In this document: positions 1 to 8,880 of the stretch, piece by piece
Numbering within the stretch: the stretch's first letter is position 1
How the letters are laid out: each line of letters starts with the position of its first letter
Assembly (NCBI RefSeq): GCF_017357405.1
Contig: NZ_CP071597.1
Location: 1,612,001 to 1,676,000, forward strand
DNA length: 64,000 nt
Direction of reading: 5' to 3'
Origin: Halomontanus rarus
Lineage (GTDB): Archaea; Halobacteriota; Halobacteria; Halobacteriales; Natrialbaceae
Program-made: the position numbers and the translations under genes
The notes under the pieces: model-generated
Seen by the model: the letters and a program-made list of their open reading frames with translations, nothing else
What the model was told of the DNA's origin: nothing
The model's database searches: none

Positions 1-425
1 CAGATCGGACAGCGATCTTTCTCCTCGTCGAACTCGCGACCGCAGCCCTGACACTGGAACAGCCAGTCACGCTGCTCGGAGATGCCCTCCCGAGCGATGA
101 ACTCCACGTCGACGTTCAACTTCTCGGCGACGTTTTGCATCGCGTAGTCGTCCGTGACGAGCACGCCATCGAGTTCGAACGACGCGGCGACGAGCCGGAT
201 GTCGGTATCCGAGAGCACCTCGAGATCACCGGATTCCTTGGCCGCGCGACGGACCTTCTCGGTCGTGTCGTCGTTCGGAATGTGGATGTGCATGCCCGAC
301 CCCTCCATCGCGTCGTAGCGATAGGCGCTCTCGTCCTCGAGTTCCTCGCGGACGAGCGGAATCGTGGCTGTCTGTGCGGTCGTGTGAAAGTCGTGGATAA
401 AAGCGGACGAGTCGAGAATGTGCAT
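1..425 (-). CDS. nob1: Nob1-like PIN-domain endoribonuclease (partial, C-terminus off the left edge)
   Basis: Reverse-strand reading from the ATG at 425 gives 141 codons that run off the window. The N-terminus is a PIN nuclease domain with the acidic start ILDSSAFIHD, a central SDTDIRLVAAS block and VTDDYAMQNVA, which supply the expected metal-binding aspartates. It is followed by a zinc-ribbon start with Cys pairs CQGCG and CPIC, the second lying at the window edge. PIN plus zinc ribbon is the architecture of archaeal Nob1, which cleaves the 3' end of 16S rRNA precursor during small-subunit maturation. The start lies 10 bp beyond the stop of the PRC-barrel gene on the same strand, so the two are probably co-transcribed. 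Confidence 0.88.
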   Translation of the reverse strand, partial: MHILDSSAFIHDFHTTAQTATIPLVREELEDESAYRYDAMEGSGMHIHIPNDDTTEKVRRAAKESGDLEVLSDTDIRLVAASFELDGVLVTDDYAMQNVAEKLNVDVEFIAREGISEQRDWLFQCQGCGREFDEEKDRCPI

Positions 426-435
426 ACCGGTACCG

Positions 436-681
436 TTAGCGTTGGACGACAATGTAATCCTTCACGGCCTGAACACGACTGACGGAAATGAGAAACTGGC
501 CAGTCTCGTTGCGGTCGAAGTCGACGGAGCGAGCGGGCAGTTCGTCGTCGGGTTCGATGACGAGATCGTGGAGTTTGCCGGACTTGAGGTCCATCGTGAT
601 GTTGTAGAGCAGTCCCAGCTCGGTGCCGTCCGATCCCATTACGGACTTCCCCGAGAGGTTTTCAGCGAGTATATCGCTCAT
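436..681 (-). CDS. PRC-barrel domain protein
   Basis: This 81-residue protein is a single PRC-barrel: it starts MSDILAENLSGKSVMGSDG and continues through a GLLYNI strand and a KSGKLHDLVIEP block. Such small archaeal PRC-barrel proteins are frequent beside RNA-processing or ribosome genes. Their exact role is not settled; a function in RNA maturation is only suggested by the context. It precedes nob1 by 10 bp on the same strand, which supports an operon. There is no signal peptide or membrane segment, so it is cytoplasmic. Confidence 0.85.
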   Translation of the reverse strand: MSDILAENLSGKSVMGSDGTELGLLYNITMDLKSGKLHDLVIEPDDELPARSVDFDRNETGQFLISVSRVQAVKDYIVVQR

Positions 682-1004
682 GCATTCCCGTTCTTACTTA
701 TCACTATTAAACGCCACGGGCTGTCTGACGAGTGGCAGCCATCCGTCACCGCTCGAGAGCGAGCGGTCGTTCTCGCGTGTGATGGGTCCGTATCCGCGGT
801 TGACGCCCTCGAGTGCACCGTCGAGGCGACGACACGATACGCCTCGAACGAGACCGACGAGAGACAGGCGATCGGAGACCGAACTCGAGTTCTCGTGCGA
901 ACGACGGCGAACGACCAGCGAGTGAGACGGTCTCCGGGCCGTGACGATGGCTTTAACTACCGCGCAACGGATTTTTCAGCAAAGACCTTCTCTGGTGGTT
1001 CATC
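682..1004. other. Divergent intergenic region between the PRC-barrel gene and infB
   Basis: About 320 bp separate two divergently oriented genes and must hold both promoters. A T-rich stretch with TTTAAC near 951-956 and ATTTTTC near 970-977 precedes infB. The segment 'cttatcactattaaac' near 693-710 could serve the PRC-barrel/nob1 pair. I see no convincing gene here; open frames crossing it have no recognisable protein content. Confidence 0.5.
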
Positions 1005-2804
1005 ATGTCTGATACGGATACTCGCGACCCAACCTCTCTCAGAACGCCGATCGTCGCCGTTCTCGGACACGTCGATCACGGCAAGACCAGTTTACTCGAC
1101 AAGATACGCGGTTCGGCCGTCATCGAAGGCGAAGCCGGCGCCATCACCCAGCACATCGGTGCAACCGCGGTCCCGCTCGACGTCATCTCCGAGATCGCGG
1201 GCGAACTCGTCGATCCCGACGACTTCGACCTGCCCGGCCTGCTCTTCATCGACACGCCCGGGCACCACTCCTTTACTACGCTTCGCTCGCGGGGCGGCGC
1301 ACTCGCCGACATCGCCATCCTCGTGGTCGACGTCAACGACGGCTTCCAGCCCCAGACGCTCGAGGCCCTGGACATCCTCAAACGATCCCAGACGCCCTTC
1401 ATCGTCGCCGCGAACAAGATCGACACGGTCCCGGGCTGGAACCCGAACGAGGACTCGCCGATCAACGCGACCTACGACGCACAGACCGACCGCGTCCGCC
1501 AGACACTGGACACCAGCCTCTACGAGATTATCGGCAATCTGAGCGACGAAGGACTCTCCGCCGACCTCTACTGGCGAGTCCAGAACTTCCAGCGCAACGT
1601 CGGCGTCGTCCCCGTCTCGGCGATGACCGGCGAGGGCGTCCCCGACCTGCTCGCGGTGATGATGGGCCTCTCCCAGCGGTACATGAAAGAGGAGATGGAG
1701 ATCGACGTCGCCGGCCCCGGCGTCGGCACGGTCCTCGAGGTCAAAGAGGAGAAGGGATTCGGAACGACCATCGACACCGTCCTCTACGACGGCACCATCC
1801 GGGCCGACGACGAACTCGTCGTTGGCGGCATGAACGAACCGATCGTCACCGACGTGCGCGCAATCTTGCAGCCACGGCCGCTCGCGGAGATCCGCACCGA
1901 GAACCGGTTCGAGAAGGTCGACTCGGTGTCGGCGGCGGCCGGCGTCAAGGTCGCCGCACCCGATCTGGCGGACGCGATGGCCGGCGCACCCGTCCGCGTC
2001 GTCCGGGACCGCGACCGACAGGACGTAATCGAAGAAGTCGAGGCCGAGCTCGCCGACATCGCCGTCGACACCGCCGACAACGGCGTCGTCGTCAAAGCCG
2101 ACACGCTCGGCAGTCTCGAGGCGATGGCCGACGCCTTAGAGGAGGCGGAGGTCCCGATCGTCCGCGCCGAAGTCGGCGACGTCGCGCCCCGTGACATCTC
2201 GGTCGCGTCGACCGCGGACGACCACAAAGAGCGGGTCATCCTGGGATTCAACGTCGACGTCCTCTCGGACGCCGAACAGCGCGCCGAGATCGACGACGTG
2301 AGGCTGTTCACCGACGACGTCATCTATCAGGTCATCGACGAGTACGAGACGTTCGTCGAGGAGCGAGAGCGCGCCCAGCAGGACACCATCCTCGACAACA
2401 TCACCCGTCCGGCGCGGTTTCGTATCCTGCCCGACCACGTCTTCCGGCAGAACGACCCCGCGGTCGTCGGCGTCGAGGTCAACTCCGGGACCCTCCAGAA
2501 CAACACCTTCGTCGTCAGCTGGGCGGGCAACGAACCCGAGCGCGTCGGCCAGGTGAAGGGGATTCAAGAGCAAGGCGAGGACGTCGACGAGGCCCGCGCC
2601 GGCGAGCGCGTCTCCGTCGCGATCGACGGCCCGACCGTCGGCCGCCAGATCGACGAAGACGACGAACTCTGGACCGAACTCCCCGAGAAACACGCGAAGA
2701 TCTTAGAACAGGAACTCGCGAGCGAGATCCCCGGCGACGAACTCGAGGCGTTGAACATGTATCTCGACAAGCAGCGCAAGCGAGATCCCTTCTGGGGCAA
2801 GTGA
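1005..2804 (+). CDS. infB: Translation initiation factor aIF5B (IF-2 family)
   Basis: This 599-residue protein is the archaeal homologue of IF2/eIF5B, a GTPase that promotes subunit joining and initiator tRNA positioning. The G domain is intact: P-loop GHVDHGKTS at about residues 21-29, DTPGHHSF (G3) near residue 84, and ANKID (G4) near 130. Domain II with VLEVKEEKGFGTT and the alpha/beta domain III follow. The C-terminal beta-barrel and terminal helix (ALNMYLDKQRKRDPFWGK) are complete. Length matches archaeal aIF5B without intein or insertion. The ATG at 1005 begins a short haloarchaeal N-terminal extension (MSDTDTRDPTSLRTPIVAVLG). Confidence 0.97.
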   Translation: MSDTDTRDPTSLRTPIVAVLGHVDHGKTSLLDKIRGSAVIEGEAGAITQHIGATAVPLDVISEIAGELVDPDDFDLPGLLFIDTPGHHSFTTLRSRGGALADIAILVVDVNDGFQPQTLEALDILKRSQTPFIVAANKIDTVPGWNPNEDSPINATYDAQTDRVRQTLDTSLYEIIGNLSDEGLSADLYWRVQNFQRNVGVVPVSAMTGEGVPDLLAVMMGLSQRYMKEEMEIDVAGPGVGTVLEVKEEKGFGTTIDTVLYDGTIRADDELVVGGMNEPIVTDVRAILQPRPLAEIRTENRFEKVDSVSAAAGVKVAAPDLADAMAGAPVRVVRDRDRQDVIEEVEAELADIAVDTADNGVVVKADTLGSLEAMADALEEAEVPIVRAEVGDVAPRDISVASTADDHKERVILGFNVDVLSDAEQRAEIDDVRLFTDDVIYQVIDEYETFVEERERAQQDTILDNITRPARFRILPDHVFRQNDPAVVGVEVNSGTLQNNTFVVSWAGNEPERVGQVKGIQEQGEDVDEARAGERVSVAIDGPTVGRQIDEDDELWTELPEKHAKILEQELASEIPGDELEALNMYLDKQRKRDPFWGK

Positions 2805-3078
2805 ACTGAGTCGGGTCGGATCGGGTCGAACTCGAGGAATCGGATCAGGTCGAATCGAATTGCGACGTTTCGACCGCTCACGTCCACACAGCTCACACTG
2901 ACGCACACCGCCTGACGCTCACCCGTTTTCACGTCCACACCGCTCGGTTCACGTTAGCTCGTCCTCGAGAGTGACAGTACCACCACACGATCGCGCAGTC
3001 GCGACTGGGAACGCTCGAGTCGGCTCAAAACGAATCGAATCAAATGTCGGTCGCGGACTGCGTCCGGTCGTCGCGTCG

Positions 3079-3492
3079 CTACCGAGCGGTCGGCGTCACG
3101 CTATCGCTGATCGCCTGTTTAACCTGCAAGGCGGCGCTGGCTGCCAGTCCGCGGGCGACCTCGTTGCGTTCGTCGGCCGTGATCGCCTCCTCGATGAGCT
3201 CGGTATCGGTGTCGACTGCCTCCTCGATATCCGGCGTGAACCCGGCGCTGACGGGGTGGCCGATCGGCGGCTGGACGGCGACGCGGACCTGTGGTCCACC
3301 GACACCGGTGGCGACGTCGGCGTCGACGATGTACTCGTCCGGGAGGAACTCGCGGGTTCGGGCGGCGATCCGCGAGACGTCCCTATGGAGTGCGCGTTTC
3401 TGTGCCCCCGAGAGCTCTGGGACGTCCGCCGCGGCTCGCTGACCAGCCTGCGTCTCCCCCGGCAGCCCTGCGTACGGCGTGTTTCCATTCAT
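3079..3492 (-). CDS. Conserved haloarchaeal protein, DUF5811-like
   Basis: This 137-residue soluble protein has a flexible Gly/Pro N-terminus (MNGNTPYAGLPGE) and a basic helix around KRALHRDVSRIAARTREFLP. An acidic alpha/beta region follows, then a helical tail (ARGLAASAALQVKQAISD). I recognise it only as resembling a small family conserved in haloarchaea, provisionally DUF5811; no function is known to me. It is on the same strand as, and 73 bp downstream of, pdaD, so it may be the last gene of that run. No membrane segment or signal peptide is seen. Confidence 0.7.
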   Translation of the reverse strand: MNGNTPYAGLPGETQAGQRAAADVPELSGAQKRALHRDVSRIAARTREFLPDEYIVDADVATGVGGPQVRVAVQPPIGHPVSAGFTPDIEEAVDTDTELIEEAITADERNEVARGLAASAALQVKQAISDSVTPTAR

Positions 3493-3565
3493 AAGAGTTC
3501 GGTATGCGTCCCAATGTGATGGGGAGTGAAAAGGGTTCGCCTCAGATTAGTGTCTTCCGGAACGA

Positions 3566-4081
3566 CTAGAGTATCGGCTCGCTCTCGCCGTAGACCGCCA
3601 GTACGACCGCCGTCGTGTAGCGACCGGACTTCGCCGCTCGCGTTTCGACCTGATCCCGCGGCTCGCCGAACTCCCACTCGCGCAACTCCTGGCCCGCCGC
3701 GAGCCCCTCGCGGACCCGCGTCCGAACGTCCGCACTGTCCATCTCGCCTGCCGTCTCGTAGAACAGGCCCGGGCCGCCGTCGGCGGACTGTACCCAGCTC
3801 AACGCCGCGCTCACGCGACCCGGTCCCGCAGTCGTCGCTCGAGCTTCCACGACGGTCAGTCGCTCTCCCGCGGGGCCGAGGTCGGGCGCGGTGCCGACGG
3901 CTTCGACGTCGACGTCCGCCGGGATCACCGAGGAAACGGAGACGAGGTTGTAGTTACAGATCCCCGCTTCCGCGAGGGCTGCGTCGTAGGAGGCCATCTT
4001 CGTCGGGGCCGAGGCCGACCCCCAGACGATCCGGATCGTCTTCGACCGTGCGCTCGAGTCCGGATTCGCGTTCGGGTTCAT
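3566..4081 (-). CDS. pdaD: Pyruvoyl-dependent arginine decarboxylase
   Basis: The product (171 residues) decarboxylates arginine to agmatine. In archaea agmatine feeds polyamine synthesis and the agmatidine modification of tRNA-Ile. The self-cleavage site is visible as NYNLVSVSSVIP near residues 43-54: cleavage between the two serines creates the pyruvoyl group on the new beta-chain N-terminus. The GSASAPTKMASYDAAL start and GPGLFYET region are typical of the family. I chose the ATG at 4081 because it gives the usual length and the sequence upstream of it is not conserved-looking. Confidence 0.92.
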   Translation of the reverse strand: MNPNANPDSSARSKTIRIVWGSASAPTKMASYDAALAEAGICNYNLVSVSSVIPADVDVEAVGTAPDLGPAGERLTVVEARATTAGPGRVSAALSWVQSADGGPGLFYETAGEMDSADVRTRVREGLAAGQELREWEFGEPRDQVETRAAKSGRYTTAVVLAVYGESEPIL

Positions 4082-4222
4082 AGCCGCCCCTCGGGGACCG
4101 TCCGCGTAAGATGTTGCGATTCGGGTGCGGACACACACGCCGCCTCGAGCGCCCGCTCGTGGGGACAGCGCGATAGCGAGAATACGACGTATTGTGTTCC
4201 CGACAGAACACGACGAAACGCG

Positions 4223-5458
4223 TCAGTCGTAGAAGTAGCCCGCCGAGGAGATGACGTCGGCCCCGTCGTCGTCTTCGATCTTCTCGAGCGCCTCTTCGAA
4301 GTCGACCATGCGAACGTCGGTTCGGTCGCTTCGGATGGCGAACATCCCGGCCTCGGTCGTGAGGCTCTCGAGTTCGGCGCCGGAGTAACCCTCGGTGTCG
4401 TCCGCGAGTTCCTCGAAGTCGACGTCGTCGTCGATGCTCATGCCGCGGGTGTGGATCTCGAGAATCTGGGCGCGGCCCTCGCGCGTCGGTTCGGGGACCT
4501 CGATGAGGCGGTCGAACCGACCGGGGCGGAGGATCGCACGGTCGAGCATATCGTAGCGGTTGGTTGCGGCGATGATGCGGATCTCGCCGCGGGCCTCGAA
4601 GCCGTCCATCTCGCTGAGTAGTTGCATCATCGTCCGCTGGACCTCGGCGTCGCCGCTGGTCTTTGACTCGGTTCGGCGGGAGGCGATCGCGTCGATCTCG
4701 TCGATGAAGATGATAGCCGGTTCGCGCTCGCGGGCCATCTCGAAGAGGTCGCGGACGAGCCGCGAGCCCTCGCCGATGAACTTCCGGACGAGTTCGGAGC
4801 CGGCCATCTTGATGAAGGTGGCGTCGGTCTGGTTGGCGACGGCTTTGGCGAGCATCGTCTTCCCGGTGCCGGGCGGGCCGTACAGCAAGACGCCGCTCGG
4901 CGGCTCGATACCGACTGTCTCGAATACTTCGGGTTCGATGAGCGGCTGTTCGACAGCCTCGCGGACCTCGCGGACCTGTTCGTCGATGCCGCCGATATCC
5001 TCGTAGCCGACGTCGGGACTCTCCTGAATCTCCATCGCTTGTGCGCGAGCGTCTGTCTCGGCGTCGAGGATGGACTGGATACCGAAGGAGTCGTTGACCG
5101 CGACGCGGTCGCCGGCTTCGACCCGGTCGCCCATTCGCGGGGAGACCTCGGTCAGCACTTCCTGATTGTTACCGTGTTGCTTGACCACGACCTCGTCTTT
5201 GTCGTCGAAGGTGTCCTCGACGGTCGCGATGTACAGCGAGGAACTCTTCAGCGTATCGTTCTCACGCTCGACGCGGTCGGTCTGCTGGCGCAGTTCCTGC
5301 CGGCGCTGCTCTGCGGCCTCGAGTTGGTTTGAGAGCTGTGCGTGGACATCGACAATGTCCTCGAAATGGGCGCGCAAGGCCTCGAACCGCTGTTCATCCG
5401 GCATATCCGGATCGATTTCGCGGTTAGGTCGGTCTGGGAGAGACGGGCTTCGAGACAT
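4223..5458 (-). CDS. pan: Proteasome-activating nucleotidase (PAN)
   Basis: This 411-residue AAA+ ATPase unfolds substrates and opens the gate of the archaeal 20S proteasome. In order it has an N-terminal coiled coil (about residues 25-75), an OB-fold ring domain and the AAA+ domain. The AAA+ domain shows Walker A GPPGTGKT, Walker B IIFIDEID and an arginine-finger stretch LRPGRFDR. The extreme C-terminus ends in Phe-Tyr-Asp, fitting the HbYX motif that docks PAN into proteasome alpha-subunit pockets. The start at 5458 (MSRSPSLPDRP) removes four unlikely upstream residues. It lies between pdaD and pepF on the same strand. Confidence 0.95.
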   Translation of the reverse strand: MSRSPSLPDRPNREIDPDMPDEQRFEALRAHFEDIVDVHAQLSNQLEAAEQRRQELRQQTDRVERENDTLKSSSLYIATVEDTFDDKDEVVVKQHGNNQEVLTEVSPRMGDRVEAGDRVAVNDSFGIQSILDAETDARAQAMEIQESPDVGYEDIGGIDEQVREVREAVEQPLIEPEVFETVGIEPPSGVLLYGPPGTGKTMLAKAVANQTDATFIKMAGSELVRKFIGEGSRLVRDLFEMAREREPAIIFIDEIDAIASRRTESKTSGDAEVQRTMMQLLSEMDGFEARGEIRIIAATNRYDMLDRAILRPGRFDRLIEVPEPTREGRAQILEIHTRGMSIDDDVDFEELADDTEGYSGAELESLTTEAGMFAIRSDRTDVRMVDFEEALEKIEDDDGADVISSAGYFYD

Positions 5459-5593
5459 CCTGACGTACACGGATAAGAGATGGACCGTAAATGTGCTTTT
5501 GGGTCCCGACGGATTTGTCGGTTTGTTCGTTGACGGAGGGATACCGCGTGTGAGATCGGTCGAGGACGGGTTTCGGCGTCCGACAGGCGACGC

Positions 5594-7393
5594 TTACAGA
5601 AGCGTCTCGAGTTCGTCGAGCCGCTCGCCGTAAGTCGACAGCGCGCGGTCGATCGGGTCGGACGTACTCATGTCGACGCCGGCGATCCGCAGGAGTTCGA
5701 GGGGGTACTCCCGCGAACCCTGCTGGAGGAAGGTGCGGTAGTCCGCGGCGGCGTCCGCGTCGACGTCACCGTCGCCGACGATATCGTCGACGATCGCGAG
5801 CGCGGCCGCGATACCGGTCGAGTACTGGTAGACGTAGAACGCGCGGTAGAAGTGGGGGATGCGCATCCACTCGCGCGCGATGCGGTCGTCGATGACGGCC
5901 GGCTCGTAGTAGTCTGCTTTGAGCCCGCGGTAGAGTTCGTCGAGACGATCGGCGGTCAGCGCCTCGCCTTCCTCCTCGAGTTCGTGGGCTCTGTGTTCGA
6001 ACTCGGCGAACAGCGTCTGGCGGAACAGCGTCGAGCGCACCCGTTCGAGGAACTCGTTGAGGACGTGTTTGCGGAACAGGTCGTCGTCGACGGTCTCGAG
6101 GAGGTGGTGGGTGAGCAACGCCTCGTTGACGGTACTCGCGACCTCGGCCACGAAGATTTCGTAGCCCGAGTAAATGTAGGGCTGTTCGTCGGTGGTGAGT
6201 TCGGAGTGCATCGAGTGGCCGAGTTCGTGGGCCAGCGTGTACATCGATGAGACGTCGTCCTGGTAGTTCATCAGGATGAACGGCTGGGTGTCGTAGGTCC
6301 CGCCCGAGTACGCGCCCGAGCGCTTGCCCTCGTTCTCGTAGACGTCGACCCAGCGGGAGTCGAAGCCCTCGGCGACGCGAGACTGGTACTCCTCGCCGAG
6401 CGGGGCGACGGCGGCGACGACGTGGTCGACGGCCTCGTCGTAGGAGATCTCCGGTCCTTCGTCGCCGGCGAGTGGCATGTAGAGGTCCCACATCTGTAAT
6501 TCGTCGACGCCCAGCGCCTCGCGTTTGAGTTCGGCGTACTGGTGGAGTGTCTCGAGGTTGTCGTTGACCGTGTCGACGAGCGTGTCGTAGACTTCGACGG
6601 GAACGTTCGGGCCGTCGAGGGCGGCCTCGCGAGCGGTATCGTAATTACGCGCCTGCGCCAGTTTGACGTCGGCTTTGACGCTGTTCTTGTACGCGGCGGA
6701 GACCGTGTTCCGCATCGACTCCCACTCGTCGAAGTAGGCCTCGTAGACGCGCTTGCGGAAGTCTCGGTCGGGACGCTTGAGGAGGTTGACGAAGTTGCTC
6801 TGGGTGATCTCGACGTCGTCACCGTCGGCGTCTTCGACCGTGGGGAACGTCATGTCCGCGTTCGAGAGCATGTTGTACACCTCACCGGTCGCGCCAGTGA
6901 CCTCGCTCAGGTCGGCCAAGAGCGCCTCGACCTCAGCCGAACGGGTGTGCGGTTTCATTCGCAACACGTCGTCGACGTAGTGGTCGTAGGTCTCGAGGGC
7001 CGGCTCGTCCTCGAGCATCGACTCGAACTCCTCGCGGGTGAGCGATTGGATCTCCGGTTCGAGGAACGACGCCGCCGACTGGGCGTCGGCCGCCAGCGAC
7101 TGCGCGCGGGCGGACAGGGCTTGATACTCCTGATCGGTCGTATCCTCGTCGCTTCGCATGCGAGCGTAGGAGGCGATCATCGAGATCTCACGCATCAGTT
7201 CGTCGCGCAGTTCGAGAACCTCGAGTAAGGTGGCGGCGTCGTCGGTCGCCTGACCCTCGTAGGCGGCGAGGTCCTCGATCCGATCGGTAGCGGCGTCGTA
7301 GGCTGCTTCCCAATCGTCGTCGGTCGCGTAGATACTCTCGAGATCCCACTTGTAGTCCTCGTCGATATCGGACCGGTCGGGAACGGAACTCAT
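5594..7393 (-). CDS. pepF: Oligoendopeptidase F (M3 zinc metallopeptidase)
   Basis: This 599-residue cytosolic peptidase cleaves short oligopeptides. The zinc site HELGHSMH gives the HExxH motif in the C-terminal third, and the downstream block ISGYEIFVAEVASTVNE provides the third zinc ligand (Glu) typical of family M3. The N-terminal helical cap (about residues 1-200) and total length match bacterial and archaeal PepF. There is no signal peptide. It sits 135 bp upstream of pan, so a shared protein-turnover theme is plausible but co-transcription is uncertain. Confidence 0.95.
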   Translation of the reverse strand: MSSVPDRSDIDEDYKWDLESIYATDDDWEAAYDAATDRIEDLAAYEGQATDDAATLLEVLELRDELMREISMIASYARMRSDEDTTDQEYQALSARAQSLAADAQSAASFLEPEIQSLTREEFESMLEDEPALETYDHYVDDVLRMKPHTRSAEVEALLADLSEVTGATGEVYNMLSNADMTFPTVEDADGDDVEITQSNFVNLLKRPDRDFRKRVYEAYFDEWESMRNTVSAAYKNSVKADVKLAQARNYDTAREAALDGPNVPVEVYDTLVDTVNDNLETLHQYAELKREALGVDELQMWDLYMPLAGDEGPEISYDEAVDHVVAAVAPLGEEYQSRVAEGFDSRWVDVYENEGKRSGAYSGGTYDTQPFILMNYQDDVSSMYTLAHELGHSMHSELTTDEQPYIYSGYEIFVAEVASTVNEALLTHHLLETVDDDLFRKHVLNEFLERVRSTLFRQTLFAEFEHRAHELEEEGEALTADRLDELYRGLKADYYEPAVIDDRIAREWMRIPHFYRAFYVYQYSTGIAAALAIVDDIVGDGDVDADAAADYRTFLQQGSREYPLELLRIAGVDMSTSDPIDRALSTYGERLDELETLL

Positions 7394-8404
7394 ACGCGGT
7401 GTTTCGAAACGGAACGGGTAAAGTATGGCGAAGCGCCGCCCGTGAGAGACGACTCGAGGAACACTCGTCGAGAGGGAAGCGTTAATTACTGGTGACGTAC
7501 GTGGGATATAGTTCGTCGCAACAACAATAGACAGAGTTGATAGAAGTAATCTAGAGAATTGCTTCGCTCAATATACCAATCTGATTGAAAAAGTTCGAAC
7601 AAGAAGAGGAGTTGTTCGAACGACCATCGAGATGATTGTATGGCACATATTAGCGTTATTTGTGGAAGGATACACACATTTAATTCTATATAGGCAATAT
7701 AAATGGACCTATGGTCAGATATTCGAAGCACGGTTCTCGGGAGATCTCGAACGCACAGTAGGGAGGAGCTATATAACAGATACACAGGTATTATTTTAAT
7801 CAGGGTTTTTAGACGTCTTCCAATCCAATTGATTATTATTCGATGAACAAGAACGAACGATCGACGAAATCGTTGCGGTTGCGATCGAGTCGATAACCGA
7901 TCATCCGACGACGGGGAGCTAACTGTGCGAATTGGATTACAACCATACGAGTGTAATCCCCACTTGATTTCGGGCCATGTGATTAGTATTTAACATTAAT
8001 ATGAATATACATCAAAGAATATCTATAATGAGTGCTGTGCCCCACGAACACGCTTTGTGGTGGTTAATTTAATAATTTAGTCTATGGAAAATACAGTATC
8101 AAGATCACAACTAATGTACTTTGAAATTATAACCGAGTTGTTTTTTATTACCGTATATATAAAATTTTTTGTTGTAGGAGTCGGCGCAGTCTGGCGTTTA
8201 CCGGAATCTTACCCCGCGGCCAAAATGGACAGTTATAATATATAAGGAAATTACGGTATAGATAGAACGCAATCAAACGGCCGCAAAAACATTTCGATAA
8301 CGATTACCGCTGCGAAAGGTAACCGAGTAACGACCGACGCTCGTTCGATCAGTAGATGGTACGCACAGAGTAGACGGCCGAACACGTGACAGTGAGTACG
8401 CAGA

Positions 8405-8620
8405 CGGGGAAGGGGTGCCCGAGATCGACGGGATCCACCTGCCGACACCACTGGTAACCGATTCTCCAACGAGTTCACCACTAGCGGAGAAACGATTACG
8501 GATGTGAACGTGTTCTTCGAGTACGTCGACGAGCCCACGGTAGCGGAGTACCTCGAGTACTACGACTTCGACGGCAACGACTAGAGCTGTGTCACCGACA
8601 TCGTCGAGTGCTTCGAGGGA
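8405..8620 (+). pseudogene. Relict dockerin domain (frameshifted, with in-frame stop)
   Basis: Read in two frames, this stretch reproduces the type of dockerin used across the island. VPEIDG matches the usual linker. After a frame change at about 8438 it reads PADTTGNRFSNEFTTSGE, ITDVNVFFEYVDEP and EYYDFDGND. A TAG at 8582-8584 interrupts it, but beyond the stop the frame still reads CVTDIVECFEG, matching the final VTDVVELFES helix of intact copies. Catalytic sequence upstream has been lost or scrambled. This is the remains of a dockerin-bearing gene that once lay at the left edge of the island. Confidence 0.8.
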
Positions 8621-8761
8621 ATCTACTGGCGTCTACAGGAGGAGAACGCACGAATCGTTCGAATCGTTCGCCTTACTCGACCCACGTGTGCCTCCACGCT
8701 CGTACGTTACTGTGGCGGTTCACAATCAAAATGTTCCACATTATATCTAAATTCTCAGCAT

Positions 8762-8777
8762 GGAAAATTTTATAAGG
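8762..8777 (+). promoter_or_regulatory. Putative BRE/TATA promoter of the first cellulase gene
   Basis: GGAAAATTTTATAAGG reads as a purine-A BRE-like element followed by a TATA box, about 105 bp upstream of the ATG at 8881. Similar AAAATTTTAT strings precede the scaffoldin gene (11085) and the 28392 gene (28101). Transcription would start near 8797, at the foot of an imperfect hairpin at 8798-8820 (GTGAG pairing with CTCAC). Confidence 0.45.
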
Positions 8778-8880
8778 TGATTCTCCTAATAAGAGAGGTG
8801 AGGCTTCGAACGAACCTCACGCACTACGTGACGGTGGCGATCACAGGCGTCACTGACCACGGTGTACGTTCGATCACAAC

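Larger units (their letters stand above)
7394..8880. other. AT-rich, gene-poor left border of the glycoside hydrolase island
   Basis: Nearly 1.5 kb between pepF and the first cellulase gene is markedly AT-richer than the rest, especially 7490-7850 and 7980-8260. The only open frames are short and without recognisable content. The one interpretable element is a decayed dockerin coding segment at about 8405-8620. A promoter for the first cellulase gene lies near 8762-8777. I see no tRNA, transposase or clear attachment repeat. Confidence 0.6.

Noticed and set aside
3526..4083. Arg/Pro-rich forward open frame opposite pdaD
   Set aside because: Basic low-complexity translation typical of an antisense shadow; pdaD on the other strand has a clear family match.
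7486..7785. Possible 99-residue protein on the reverse strand in the AT-rich border
   Set aside because: Composition is Leu/Ser/Arg/Ile-rich and not acidic, unlike haloarchaeal proteins; no recognisable motif.
8251..8538. Reverse-strand open frame of 95 codons
   Set aside because: It overlaps the forward dockerin relic and has no family features.
7394..8880. tRNA gene or insertion sequence as island boundary
   Set aside because: No cloverleaf, transposase frame or terminal repeats could be recognised; a computed scan would be needed to exclude a diverged element.
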